Source: Gemmataceae bacterium (lineage in GTDB: Bacteria; Planctomycetota; Planctomycetia; Gemmatales; Gemmataceae). From it: a stretch of 64,000 nt of DNA. Positions 56,033 through 64,000 of this stretch are shown piece after piece. The position numbers were made by a program, and so were the translations under genes. The stretch is taken from NCBI GenBank assembly GCA_901538445.1, contig LR594584.1:248001-312000 (forward strand). The letters are read 5' to 3'. The notes beneath the pieces are model-generated. The model made no database searches, was not told the origin of the DNA, and saw only the letters and a list, made by a program, of their open reading frames with translations. The first letter of the stretch is position 1; each line of letters begins with the position of its first letter.

Positions 56033-56353
56033 TCAGCGGACGTGAACCGCGAGCCACACGGTCGCTTCGTCGGGCGTCGTCCAGTCGACGCGGTGCTTCT
56101 GGCGGGCGGGGATGTGGACGAAGTCGCCGGGCCGCAGGTCGAGCACCCGGTCCTCGAACCGCAGCCGAGCGGCCCCTTTGAGCAGAACAACCCACTCGGC
56201 GAGTTCCTGGTCGTACCAGAACCCGTCGGGGGATGCGTGCCCCTGGGAAACGATCCGCTCGACGCGCGCCCCGGGCGCGTCGAGCAGCGTGGTGAACAGC
56301 TCTTCGGGGAGGTGTTCCGGCGGGTCAGCGAATAGGTTGCCTTCGGCGGGCAT
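56033..56353 (-). CDS. cupin domain-containing protein
   Basis: The ATG at 56353 gives 106 residues forming a single cupin barrel: VSQGHASPDGFWYDQELAEWVVLLKGAARLRF (split here; cupin motif 1) and LRPGDFVHIPARQKHRVDWT (motif 2, with PARQKH). Metal ligands are partly present (H, E, H). It starts 2 bp after the stop of the sigma-WD40 gene, so the two are almost certainly co-translated. Substrate unknown; small cupins of this type are often isomerases or sensors. Confidence 0.88.
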   Translation of the reverse strand: MPAEGNLFADPPEHLPEELFTTLLDAPGARVERIVSQGHASPDGFWYDQELAEWVVLLKGAARLRFEDRVLDLRPGDFVHIPARQKHRVDWTTPDEATVWLAVHVR

Positions 56354-56355
56354 GG

Positions 56356-58203
56356 CTACTTCCGGGCGTGCTTCCGTTCGAACTCGATCACCCGCAGTTG
56401 GTCCTCGACCGCGCAGACGACGGTCGTCCCGTCGCCCAGAAACCCGAGACCCGAGACGGCACCCCGGATCGCCTGGCCGCTGCCGGCCCGGAGGGCGACC
56501 GGGTCGAGCCGGTGGGCCACCGACGTGCGGGTCCGGACGTCCCACACCCGCACCGCGCCGCTCGCGTCGCCCGTCACCAGCGTCCGCTGGTCAGGGCTCA
56601 CCGCGAGGGCACACACAGCAACTCTATGTACTCCGTGTGATGCAAGCCGCTTGCCGCTCGCCGCGTCCCAGAAGATCACGGCCCCGTCGTCGTCCGCGGA
56701 CACCACCGTGTCCGGCCCGACGAACGCCACGCACCGGACCGGCGATTCGTGCCCGACCAACTCCAATCGGACTGCTTCCTTCTTGATGTCCCAGAGTGTG
56801 AGCGCCTCGGACGTCCCCACCGCGAGAGACTTGTTGGTCGGGTCGAACGCCGTGGCCCACACCGGCCCCTTCGCGCTCAGTTCGGCCGCCGCCTGGCCGG
56901 TCGTCAAGTCCCACACCCAGATGAGGCCCTTGCCCCCGCCGGCCAGCAACTTGCCGTCGGCGCTCAGAGACAGCGATGTGACAGCCTCCTTGAGTTTCCT
57001 CGGTTCTTCGAGCGTCACGAACTCCTTGCCCTTCCTGGTGTCCCAGATCCGCACCCTCCGGTCGAAGCTCGACGACGCCAGCGCGCCGCCCCCGTCCGGG
57101 CTGAACGCGAGACCGGTGACCATGTGGTCGTGCCCCTCCAGTCGTTGGGGTGCCTTCCTCCAGTCTGTCGGATCCCAGAGGAGGATCACGTTGTCCGTGC
57201 CGGCTGTGGCGACCATCTTGCCGTCACGGCTTACCGCGAGGCGGATGATCTTGTCGGCCTGGACGGCGACGGTCCGCTCGGCCTCGATCGTGTCGAACCG
57301 CGCCGGGTTGGTCGCCGCGGCGTCGCCGGCCCCTCCGTCGCGTCCCGGGCTCGAGGCGCGACCGGGATCGCCCGCACCGCAGGCGGCCACGCCCAGGCCC
57401 ACACCCCCGCCGAGTACCGTCCCGCCCACGAGGACTGCTGCCAGCACCACCCCCAGCTTGTTCAGGAGCATCGTCTTCACAACGGCCTCCGCGAGTGTGT
57501 TCACTGTGGGCGAAACCGCCGCTGCCGCGGCGACCGCCGGGGGGCTCGCCGCAGTCGCGGCCGCCGGCGGCATCGTCGCCAGTGTCGCCGCGGTACCCGC
57601 GACCCCGCGGCGGGTGAGGCGCGTTGCGAGCAGCGCTCGCCCGCGGGCGAGCCGGCTCGCGACCGTGCCCTCCGGGCAGCCGAGCAGCGCCGCGGCCTCG
57701 GCGCGTGTCTTCCCTTCCAGGTCGCACAGCACGATCAGCGAGCGGAACCGGTCCGGCAACCGGCTCAACTCCTCGTCCAGCAGGGGTAGGACGGCGTCGA
57801 GCGCGGTCCCGGTGGCCTCGGCAGCGGCCGCTTCGGGCAAGCCCTCATCGGGGCGGACGCGCCGCGCGTTCTTCGCGGCCATCGCCCGCGCCCTCACCGC
57901 CGTCTGGTGAGCCACGCCATAGAGCCAGTTGGCGACGAGGGCGCGGTCGCGGACGGCCGCCGCCTTGCGTGCGAGGACGACGAACGTGGCCTGGAACGCA
58001 TCTTCCGTGTCGTGGTAGTCGCGAAGCACCCGCCGGCACACACCCCACACCATCGGTGCGTGCCGCCGCACCAGCTCCGCGAGTGCCGCCTCGTCGCGGT
58101 GCTGGACGAAGCGGGCGAGCAGGTCGCCGTCCGCGGCAGCGTCCAGGTCGTCGGGCGACGCCCGCAGGCGGCGCAGGAACGCGGTCATCGGGTTCGAAAG
58201 CAT
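56356..58203 (-). CDS. ECF sigma factor fused to a WD40 repeat domain
   Basis: The 615-residue protein has an ECF sigma-70 N-terminus: region 2 about 25-100 (DTEDAFQATFVVLARKAAAV) and region 4 about 145-200 (RFRSLIVLCDLEGKTRAEAA, LGCPEGTVASRLARGRALL). An Ala/Pro-rich linker and a membrane-type helix (LGVVLAAVLVGGTVLGGGVG, about 250-270) follow. A WD40 propeller then runs to the end, with at least six blade motifs LLWDP, RIWDT, WVWDL, TLWDI, IFWDA and RVWDV. Planctomycete ECF sigmas often carry such fused sensor parts. The propeller is predicted outside the cytoplasm. The cupin gene follows 2 bp later. Confidence 0.92.
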   Translation of the reverse strand: MLSNPMTAFLRRLRASPDDLDAAADGDLLARFVQHRDEAALAELVRRHAPMVWGVCRRVLRDYHDTEDAFQATFVVLARKAAAVRDRALVANWLYGVAHQTAVRARAMAAKNARRVRPDEGLPEAAAAEATGTALDAVLPLLDEELSRLPDRFRSLIVLCDLEGKTRAEAAALLGCPEGTVASRLARGRALLATRLTRRGVAGTAATLATMPPAAATAASPPAVAAAAAVSPTVNTLAEAVVKTMLLNKLGVVLAAVLVGGTVLGGGVGLGVAACGAGDPGRASSPGRDGGAGDAAATNPARFDTIEAERTVAVQADKIIRLAVSRDGKMVATAGTDNVILLWDPTDWRKAPQRLEGHDHMVTGLAFSPDGGGALASSSFDRRVRIWDTRKGKEFVTLEEPRKLKEAVTSLSLSADGKLLAGGGKGLIWVWDLTTGQAAAELSAKGPVWATAFDPTNKSLAVGTSEALTLWDIKKEAVRLELVGHESPVRCVAFVGPDTVVSADDDGAVIFWDAASGKRLASHGVHRVAVCALAVSPDQRTLVTGDASGAVRVWDVRTRTSVAHRLDPVALRAGSGQAIRGAVSGLGFLGDGTTVVCAVEDQLRVIEFERKHARK

Positions 58204-58294
58204 CGGGTCGGCCCCCGCACGCGCGACGTCTGCGTATCTCTCCGGGTGGCAGCCGAATTGATCCCCGGATTCCGAAAAATTTCGGGCGGGGCCG

Positions 58295-60169
58295 TCACAG
58301 CCGGCAGATGAGCAACTCGCGCTCGTAGACCATCTCGGGCGGCAGGCGGTCGTGGAGTTCGAGGAACAGTTCCTCGTGGCTCAGCACCTCGGCCCGCCAC
58401 GCGGCCCGGTCGCACGCCTGGAGCGCCTCGAACTTCTCCTTCGGGAAGTCGAGGCCGCGCCACTCGATGTCTTCGTACTGCGGCATCCACCCGATCGGCG
58501 TCTCGCGGCCGGCGGCGCGGCCGCGGGCGCGGTCGATCACCCACTTCAGCACCCGCATGTTCTCGCCGAACCCGGGCCAAATGAACTTGCCGTCGGCGTC
58601 CTTGCGGAACCAGTTGACGTGGAAGATCCGCGGCGTCTCGGCCAGCGCCCGCTGCATGCGGATCCAGTGCCGGAAGTAGTCCCCCATGTGGTACCCGCAG
58701 AACGGGAGCATCGCCATCGGGTCGCGGCGCACCTTTCCGAGCGTGCCGGCCGCCGCCGCGGTCATCTCCGAGCCCGACGTCGCGCCGAGGTAGACCCCGG
58801 TGCTCCAGTTGAACGCCTGGTACACGAGCGGGACCGTCGAGGCCCGGCGGCCGCCGAAGATGACGGCGCTGATCGGCACCCCCGCCGGGTCTTCCCACGC
58901 GGGATCGATGGTCGGGCACTGCGCTGCCGGCGCGGTGAACCGCGAGTTCGGGTGCGCGGCCTTCGCACCGGTCTGCTTCGCGATCTCCGGCGTCCACTTG
59001 TTGCCCTGCCAATCGAGGCACTCGGCCGGGGGCTCGTCGGTCATCCCCTCCCACCACACGCCGCCGTCGGGCGTGAGCGCGACGTTGGTGAAAATGGTGT
59101 TCCGCGACAGCGTCGCCATCGCGTTCGGGTTGGTCTTCGCCGACGTGCCGGGGGCGACGCCGAAGAACCCGGCCTCGGGGTTGATGGCCCGGAGCCGGTT
59201 GTTCGCGTCGGGCTTGAGCCACGCGATGTCGTCGCCGACGGTCCACACCTTCCACCCGTCGAACCCGGCCGGCGGGATCAGCATGGCGAAGTTCGTCTTC
59301 CCGCACGCCGACGGGAACGCCGCCGTCACATACGTCTTCTCGCCGTTCGGGGCCTGAACGCCGAGGATGAGCATGTGCTCGGCCATCCAGCCCTCGTCGC
59401 GCGCAATGTTCGAGGCGATCCGCAGCGCGAAGCACTTCTTCCCGAGCAGCGCGTTGCCGCCGTACCCGGACCCGTAGGACCAGATTTCACGGGTCTCGGG
59501 GAAGTGGACAATGTACTTCTCTTTGTTGCACGGCCACGGGACGTCCTTCTCGCCCGGGGCGAGCGGCGCGCCGACCGTGTGCATGCACGGCACCACCCGC
59601 TTCTCGCCCTTGTCGATCTCGGCGAGCACCGGGAGCCCGATGCGGGCCATGATGCGGGTGTTCACGACCACGTAGGGCGAGTCGGTGAGCTGCACGCCGA
59701 TCTGCGACATCGGCGACCCGACCGGCCCCATGCTGAACGCGAGGACGTACATCGTGCGGCCGCGCATGGAGCCCGAGAACAGCTCCTTGAGCCGCCGCCG
59801 CATCTTGAACGGGTCCTCCCAGTTGTTGGTCGGGCCGGCGGCCTCCTTCGAGTACGAGCAGATGAACGTGCGGTCCTCGACGCGGGCCACGTCGCTCGGG
59901 TGCGACCGGGCGTAGTAGCACCCCGGCCACGTCTCCTGGTTGAGCTTGATGAACGTGCCGCCCTCGACCATCTGCCCGCACAGCGCGTCGTACTCCTCCT
60001 TCGAGCCCTCCACCCAGTGGATGTGGTCGGGGAGCGTGAGCCGGGCCATCTTCTCGACCCACCGGAGCAGGTGGTGGTTCTTGCTGAGCGGAACCGACGG
60101 GTCGCGGCCGATGCCGGACAGCTTCGCGACCTTCGAGCCGGCGGAGGGTTTGTCGGACGGGGTGTTCAT
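58295..60169 (-). CDS. pckG: phosphoenolpyruvate carboxykinase (GTP)
   Basis: The ATG at 60169 ([14 protein letters not shown]) gives 624 residues, the standard length of GTP-PEPCK. The kinase-1 P-loop FPSACGKTN lies near residue 284-292, with kinase-2 (VGDDIAWL) after it and the substrate and guanine-binding blocks [25 protein letters not shown] and [13 protein letters not shown]. It interconverts oxaloacetate and PEP, the entry to gluconeogenesis or an anaplerotic step. The frame upstream to 60226 lacks similarity. Monocistronic; ends 92 bp from the start of the sigma-WD40 gene. Confidence 0.97.
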   Translation of the reverse strand: MNTPSDKPSAGSKVAKLSGIGRDPSVPLSKNHHLLRWVEKMARLTLPDHIHWVEGSKEEYDALCGQMVEGGTFIKLNQETWPGCYYARSHPSDVARVEDRTFICSYSKEAAGPTNNWEDPFKMRRRLKELFSGSMRGRTMYVLAFSMGPVGSPMSQIGVQLTDSPYVVVNTRIMARIGLPVLAEIDKGEKRVVPCMHTVGAPLAPGEKDVPWPCNKEKYIVHFPETREIWSYGSGYGGNALLGKKCFALRIASNIARDEGWMAEHMLILGVQAPNGEKTYVTAAFPSACGKTNFAMLIPPAGFDGWKVWTVGDDIAWLKPDANNRLRAINPEAGFFGVAPGTSAKTNPNAMATLSRNTIFTNVALTPDGGVWWEGMTDEPPAECLDWQGNKWTPEIAKQTGAKAAHPNSRFTAPAAQCPTIDPAWEDPAGVPISAVIFGGRRASTVPLVYQAFNWSTGVYLGATSGSEMTAAAAGTLGKVRRDPMAMLPFCGYHMGDYFRHWIRMQRALAETPRIFHVNWFRKDADGKFIWPGFGENMRVLKWVIDRARGRAAGRETPIGWMPQYEDIEWRGLDFPKEKFEALQACDRAAWRAEVLSHEELFLELHDRLPPEMVYERELLICRL

Positions 60170-60300
60170 TGGCGCTCGGTCCTTGAGATCGGTCCGGCCG
60201 GAGAGGCGGGGCCGGCCCAGACACACAAACTACGAAATCGGCGTGCGATTTGCGTGGGGTCGGCCGGTGGCACTTCTCCAACCCTCAACGGATCACCGTC

Positions 60301-60711
60301 ATGGTTCGCACCGGTCTCGCGGCGCTCGCGGTCGTGCTTTTCGGCCTCACTGCCTCCGCACAAGAATCCAAGATGAAGTTCGAGCTGTTCAAGGGCAAGG
60401 ACGACCTGACGCACTGGCGTCTCAAGGCCCCGAACGGGGCGATCCTCGCGACCGCGGGCCAGGGGTACAAGGCCGAGGCCGACGCTCGCAATGGTATCGC
60501 ACTGCTCCAACTTCAGAAGGCCGGGGCCGAGGCGACGTTCGAGGTCTTCGAGGACGCGAAGAAGGAGCACCGCTGGCGGTTCAAGGCCGGCAACGGGCAG
60601 ATCGTCGCGGCGAGCAGCGAGGGGTACAAGGCGAAGGCCGACGCCGAGAAGGCGGTCGAGGCGATCCGGACCGGTGCGGCCACCGCCGAGGTCGTTAACG
60701 TGAAGGAATAG
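60301..60711 (+). CDS. secreted DUF1508 (YegP-like) protein
   Basis: The ATG at 60301 starts a 136-residue protein with a signal peptide (MVRTGLAALAVVLFGLTASAQ). Two DUF1508/YegP repeats follow: FELFKGKDDLTHWRLKAPNG...GYKAEADARNGI (residues about 26-70, split here) and FEVFEDAKKEHRWRFKAGNGQ...GYKAKADAEKAVEAI (80-125). Such repeats form small beta-alpha units of unknown function. It is divergent from pckG (131 bp) and convergent with the large gene at 60824. Confidence 0.9.
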   Translation: MVRTGLAALAVVLFGLTASAQESKMKFELFKGKDDLTHWRLKAPNGAILATAGQGYKAEADARNGIALLQLQKAGAEATFEVFEDAKKEHRWRFKAGNGQIVAASSEGYKAKADAEKAVEAIRTGAATAEVVNVKE

Positions 60712-60745
60712 TAAACGCTAAGGCGTTGATCCGCAGGAACACCGG

Positions 60746-60808
60746 GCGAGCCGTGTGTGTCAACACACGGGTTCACGTTTAACCCGTGTGTTGACACACA
60801 CGGCTCGC
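60746..60808. terminator. 28-bp perfect inverted repeat between convergent genes
   Basis: Arms gcgagccgtgtgtgtcaaca... (60746-60773) and complement (60781-60808) surround loop cacgttt, between the DUF1508 gene and the convergent large gene. Likely bidirectional terminator. Confidence 0.8.
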
Positions 60809-60823
60809 ACGGCATTTGGATCA

Positions 60824-63800
60824 TCAGTGCTTCTCCAGATGCGCCAGGTGCCGGCGCATGTCGGCGTGGATCCGCTTCCGCACCAGGTACTCGTCGTCGT
60901 CGAGCCACTTGCGGCCGGTCGGTCCCAGAGCGAAGTCGTCGCTCACGACGGCGCGGATCACGTCCTCGACCAGGTTCAGGTGGAACCGCGAGTAGTACTG
61001 AGCGGTGGTCCACGTGTTGTTGATCTTCTTGTCGTCCATCTTGCGGAACAGCTCGGTGATCCACTTGAGACCGGTTTCCGACGGCCCCTGCCCCAGCGCC
61101 GAAACGTAGGTCTGCGCCAGCGCCGTGTAGTCCTTCGGCGGGAGCTTCGCGGCGCTCGAGTCGAGCAGCTCCTTGCGGGCCTCTTCGAGGATCGGAGCGG
61201 CCTGGTCGTGCAGCCCGAACGTGAGCCACCCGGCCGCGAGGTTCAGGAGCGTTTGCAGAACCGAGCCCCACGTCTCGGGCTTGGCCGCGTACCGCTTCTT
61301 CAGCTCCGCGGTCGTCGCCCCGCGGAGCACCTCGGTGCGGAGCTTCGCGAGGAACCGGTCGATCTCGTCCCGCATCCCGAGCTTCTTGAGGCTCCGCAGG
61401 CACTGCCCGGCGACGACGTTGATGAGCTTGAACCGGGCGTCCTCGGACTTTGTGCGGAGCAGTTCCGACACCTCATCGACCAGCTTCTTGACGAGGTCGC
61501 CGCGGTCGAAGTGCCCGGCCATGAACAGGGCGCGCTCGATGAGTTCGCCCTGCTTCTTGGGGGTGTCCGGCGGCTCCGGCGTCGCCGCCGGCCCACCGGC
61601 AAGTGCCGCCGGCACGAGCTGGAGCAGTTCGACGGTGAACGCCTCGCCGACGCGGTGCGAGAGCGGGACCGCCTCGTGCAGCACCAAGAACTGGACCTCC
61701 TTCGAGGTCTTCCCCTGCGAGCCCTCCTTGTACAGCTTGCGGATGCGATCCGCGAGCTTGCCCGGCTCCTTGATGGTCGGGAGTTCGGCCAGCTCCTTCT
61801 TGAGTGCGTCCTGGTTCTTGGTCCAGTAGGCGTAGGGGTCGAGGCGTTCCTGGGGCTCGATGATCCGGGACTGCTCGCGCATCCGGTTGATGACGTACTC
61901 GGCCCGGGAGAACGGGTTGTTGGTCCCGGCCGACTTCCCCTTGTTCCCCAGCGCGTCGAGTTCGGCCGCCAGCTCGGCCGACATCTGCCCGGCGTTGGGC
62001 TTGCCCGCGAGCACCTGGTCGATGCGGTACTTGAACGCCTTGAACAGGAACCCCTGGGTGACCGCCGACACCACGGCGTCGAAGTTCTTCGTGTCCTGCC
62101 ACGACGCCGGGACCGGCTTCTCCATCTCCTTGCGGGCGTCCTCGACGAGCCGCTTCGCCTGCGTGCCCTCCTGGAGTTTGGCGAGCGCGAACGCGAACAG
62201 CAGGTCCACGTATGGCAAGTTGACCGGGATGTGCTCGGTCCACTTGCGGACGGCGGCGTGCAGCTCCATCGCCTTGTCGCGGACCACGCGCATCCGCTCC
62301 GAGTCCTTGTGCCCGGCGAACCGGAGAAAGCTCGGCAGGTCCTTCTCGGCGGTGAGCCCCTGTTCGAGGAGCCGCTGGAGCACGCGGTCGCGGACGCGGG
62401 CGAGCCCGAGGACGTCGGCCCCGGTGAGCTGCGCCAGCCGGTAGCCGGCGAGCCACACGGCGCGGACCGGGAGCGCCTGCTCGAACCGCTCCAGGTACGC
62501 CTGCACCGCGGGGAGGCGCGCCGCGAGCCACGCGGGGACCGGGTTCTGCGACGCGAGCCAGAGGAATCCGGCGACAACCGCCCGCGTGTCCTCCTGTCCC
62601 GGTGCGGAGTTCGCGAGCCGCTTGTCGAACTCCTCGGCCTTGATGGTGCCGCCGCTCGCCGCGAGTTCGCTCCGCACCCACCCGCCGATCCACTCGGGCG
62701 GCAGCGGGTCGGCGTCCCACATCGCGTTGAGCCAGCACACGGCCGCCTCGGTCTTGTCCTGCATCCCGGTGCTGGCGGCCGCGAGCTCCGGCCACAGCGC
62801 GACGCGGTCCGGGTTGTCGAGGCCGCCCTCGAACTCCAGGAACTGCTTCTCCAGCTCCTCGCGGCGGATCTTCCACTCGCTCGGCGGCTTGGCGACTTCC
62901 GGAGCCGGAAGGAACTCCGCGGTCGCGCCGCGGCCCGGTGCGGCCTTGCCCTTCCCGGTGGTCTTGGGCTGCGGCAGGTTCGACCGCGGCCCGCGGGCCT
63001 CGTCGTCGTCCTTCGCCTTCGGGTCCTTCTCGGGCTTGTCGGGCTTCTTCGGGCCGCCGGTGTCCTTGCAGATGAAGTGGTCGAAGTCGAACCGGGTCGC
63101 CTCGATCCACGCCGCGAGCGGGGCCTGCTCGGCCTCGATGACGTAATCGACCCAGTCCTCGAGCGGGCGGAACGCGCCGTCCGGCACGCTCTCGGGCGTG
63201 AACGCGCCGTCGGCCCCGGGGTACAGCCACACGACCTGGTCGGCGTCGTCGGCAAGCAGCCGGCGGACCGCGTCGCGGCGCAGGGTCGGGTGCAGCCGCT
63301 TGCCGGCCGGGACGAACAGGTTCGGGAGCTTCCAGAACGGCTTGAACGCGAGCGCGTTCTCGAGCGGCAGCACCGGCGGCGCGAGCTTCGACGGCCGCGT
63401 GCGGAGCACCACCGTGCGCACGCCCTGCGGGTCGGTGGCGACCGCGAACATGAGCCGCTGCGTGAGCCGGTCGTCGGAGTCGCGGACGAGCACGTCGAGT
63501 TGCTCGATCGCGTTGTCGCGGAGCACCCAGAGTTCCGGCACGTCGGCGGCGTTCCCGGCGGTGAGCCGCATCGGCACCGCCATCTTCTTCGGGGCCTTGG
63601 CCTCGGTCCACGCGACCGGCGACGCCGGCAACTTGAACTGGAGGATGTCGTACACGTCCTGGAACGCGGCCTCGTCCAGGTACGCCCACTCGCGCGGCGC
63701 GCGGACCAGCACGAGTTGCCGCTCCGGGGCGCGGATCTGGGTCGCGAGCGGGTGCGTGTACCCGAGTTCGACCCACACCCGCGGGGCGCGTTCGAGGTAC

Positions 63801-64000
63801 GCCCGCACGGTGCCCTTGGTGCCCGACGCGGTGCTGTCCATCGCCCGGAGGAGGGTGTAGTACGGCGGCCCGATCACGCGGAGCAGCACCCGCTTCGTCT
63901 CGGCGTCGCCGGGGGCCGCGAACCACCGGAACCCCTGGCGGTCGTTGCCGAGCCGGAGCATTTCGGTGACCAGCGTCGGGAGGTCGTCGGCGTCGGACAG
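60824..64000 (-). CDS. giant hypothetical protein (partial, N-terminus beyond window)
   Basis: The frame is open through the right edge (LSDADDLPTLVTEMLRLG...), so an ATG at 63961 is probably internal. At least 1058 residues: a mixed alpha/beta N-terminal part (VWVELGYTHPLATQI, LVLVRAPREWAYLDEAAF) and a charged linker rich in Lys, Asp and Pro (KKPDKPEKDPKAKDDDEARG, around 335-355 of the visible part). A long all-helical C-terminal half follows (FALAKLQEGTQAKRLVEDARKE, LLNLAAGWLTFGLHDQAAP) that resembles helical repeats. No catalytic motif, signal or membrane segment is visible here. I do not recognise the family. Confidence 0.8.
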   Translation of the reverse strand: MSDADDLPTLVTEMLRLGNDRQGFRWFAAPGDAETKRVLLRVIGPPYYTLLRAMDSTASGTKGTVRAYLERAPRVWVELGYTHPLATQIRAPERQLVLVRAPREWAYLDEAAFQDVYDILQFKLPASPVAWTEAKAPKKMAVPMRLTAGNAADVPELWVLRDNAIEQLDVLVRDSDDRLTQRLMFAVATDPQGVRTVVLRTRPSKLAPPVLPLENALAFKPFWKLPNLFVPAGKRLHPTLRRDAVRRLLADDADQVVWLYPGADGAFTPESVPDGAFRPLEDWVDYVIEAEQAPLAAWIEATRFDFDHFICKDTGGPKKPDKPEKDPKAKDDDEARGPRSNLPQPKTTGKGKAAPGRGATAEFLPAPEVAKPPSEWKIRREELEKQFLEFEGGLDNPDRVALWPELAAASTGMQDKTEAAVCWLNAMWDADPLPPEWIGGWVRSELAASGGTIKAEEFDKRLANSAPGQEDTRAVVAGFLWLASQNPVPAWLAARLPAVQAYLERFEQALPVRAVWLAGYRLAQLTGADVLGLARVRDRVLQRLLEQGLTAEKDLPSFLRFAGHKDSERMRVVRDKAMELHAAVRKWTEHIPVNLPYVDLLFAFALAKLQEGTQAKRLVEDARKEMEKPVPASWQDTKNFDAVVSAVTQGFLFKAFKYRIDQVLAGKPNAGQMSAELAAELDALGNKGKSAGTNNPFSRAEYVINRMREQSRIIEPQERLDPYAYWTKNQDALKKELAELPTIKEPGKLADRIRKLYKEGSQGKTSKEVQFLVLHEAVPLSHRVGEAFTVELLQLVPAALAGGPAATPEPPDTPKKQGELIERALFMAGHFDRGDLVKKLVDEVSELLRTKSEDARFKLINVVAGQCLRSLKKLGMRDEIDRFLAKLRTEVLRGATTAELKKRYAAKPETWGSVLQTLLNLAAGWLTFGLHDQAAPILEEARKELLDSSAAKLPPKDYTALAQTYVSALGQGPSETGLKWITELFRKMDDKKINNTWTTAQYYSRFHLNLVEDVIRAVVSDDFALGPTGRKWLDDDEYLVRKRIHADMRRHLAHLEKH

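Overview
The window looks like a chromosomal segment from a planctomycete of the Gemmata type (Gemmataceae). The support is direct: two DUF1501 Tat-exported proteins flanking a DUF1549/DUF1553 cytochrome-like protein, two DUF1559 pseudopilin-like proteins each paired with a small lipoprotein, ECF sigma factors fused to large extra-cytoplasmic domains, very high G+C, and rRNA genes that are not in the usual 16S-23S-5S order.

Left part (1-9.7 kb, minus strand): a MoxR AAA ATPase, a DUF58 protein and a BatA-like VWA membrane protein (cut by the left edge) lie downstream of a secreted squalene-cyclase-like repeat protein and a 1659-residue TPR plus PQQ-propeller protein. From 9.7 to 22.8 kb come DUF1501, a metal ABC permease with a winged-helix tail, DUF1549/1553, a second DUF1501, an outer-membrane barrel protein, secreted hypotheticals, tRNA-Glu(CTC), and a DUF1559/lipoprotein pair. 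Next are SixA, TypA/BipA, two small genes, and a notable cluster at 26.3-29.9 kb: an M1-type zinc peptidase fused to an Omp85-like barrel, followed by a stand-alone POTRA protein.

The 30.2-35.5 kb block is an rRNA locus on the minus strand ordered 23S-5S-16S. It has a consensus promoter, boxA-like sites, long processing stems around both large rRNAs and a strong terminator. At 36.4-40.9 kb, five translationally coupled genes build a CDP-linked, probably C-methylated 6-deoxysugar. Two IS630-type elements sit back to back (41.37-43.61 kb) sharing one TA, next to a GT2 glycosyltransferase.

The right part holds a second DUF1559/lipoprotein pair, two ECF sigma fusion proteins (one to a degenerate secretory-protease domain, one to WD40 repeats), a glycerophosphodiester phosphodiesterase, a broken sensor gene, a YjbQ protein, a double hybrid histidine kinase, a cupin, GTP-dependent PEP carboxykinase, a DUF1508 protein and a giant hypothetical protein cut by the right edge.

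Three dispersed copies of a 275-370 bp non-coding element carry exactly five CTCTCCAGAACC iterons at a strict 20-bp period (near 10.0, 41.1 and 50.85 kb). Many convergent or operon-internal gaps hold long perfect inverted repeats. The items most worth following up are the peptidase-Omp85/POTRA cluster, the 20-bp iteron element, the rRNA architecture and the sigma-factor fusions. All assignments are from reading the sequence; no searches were run.
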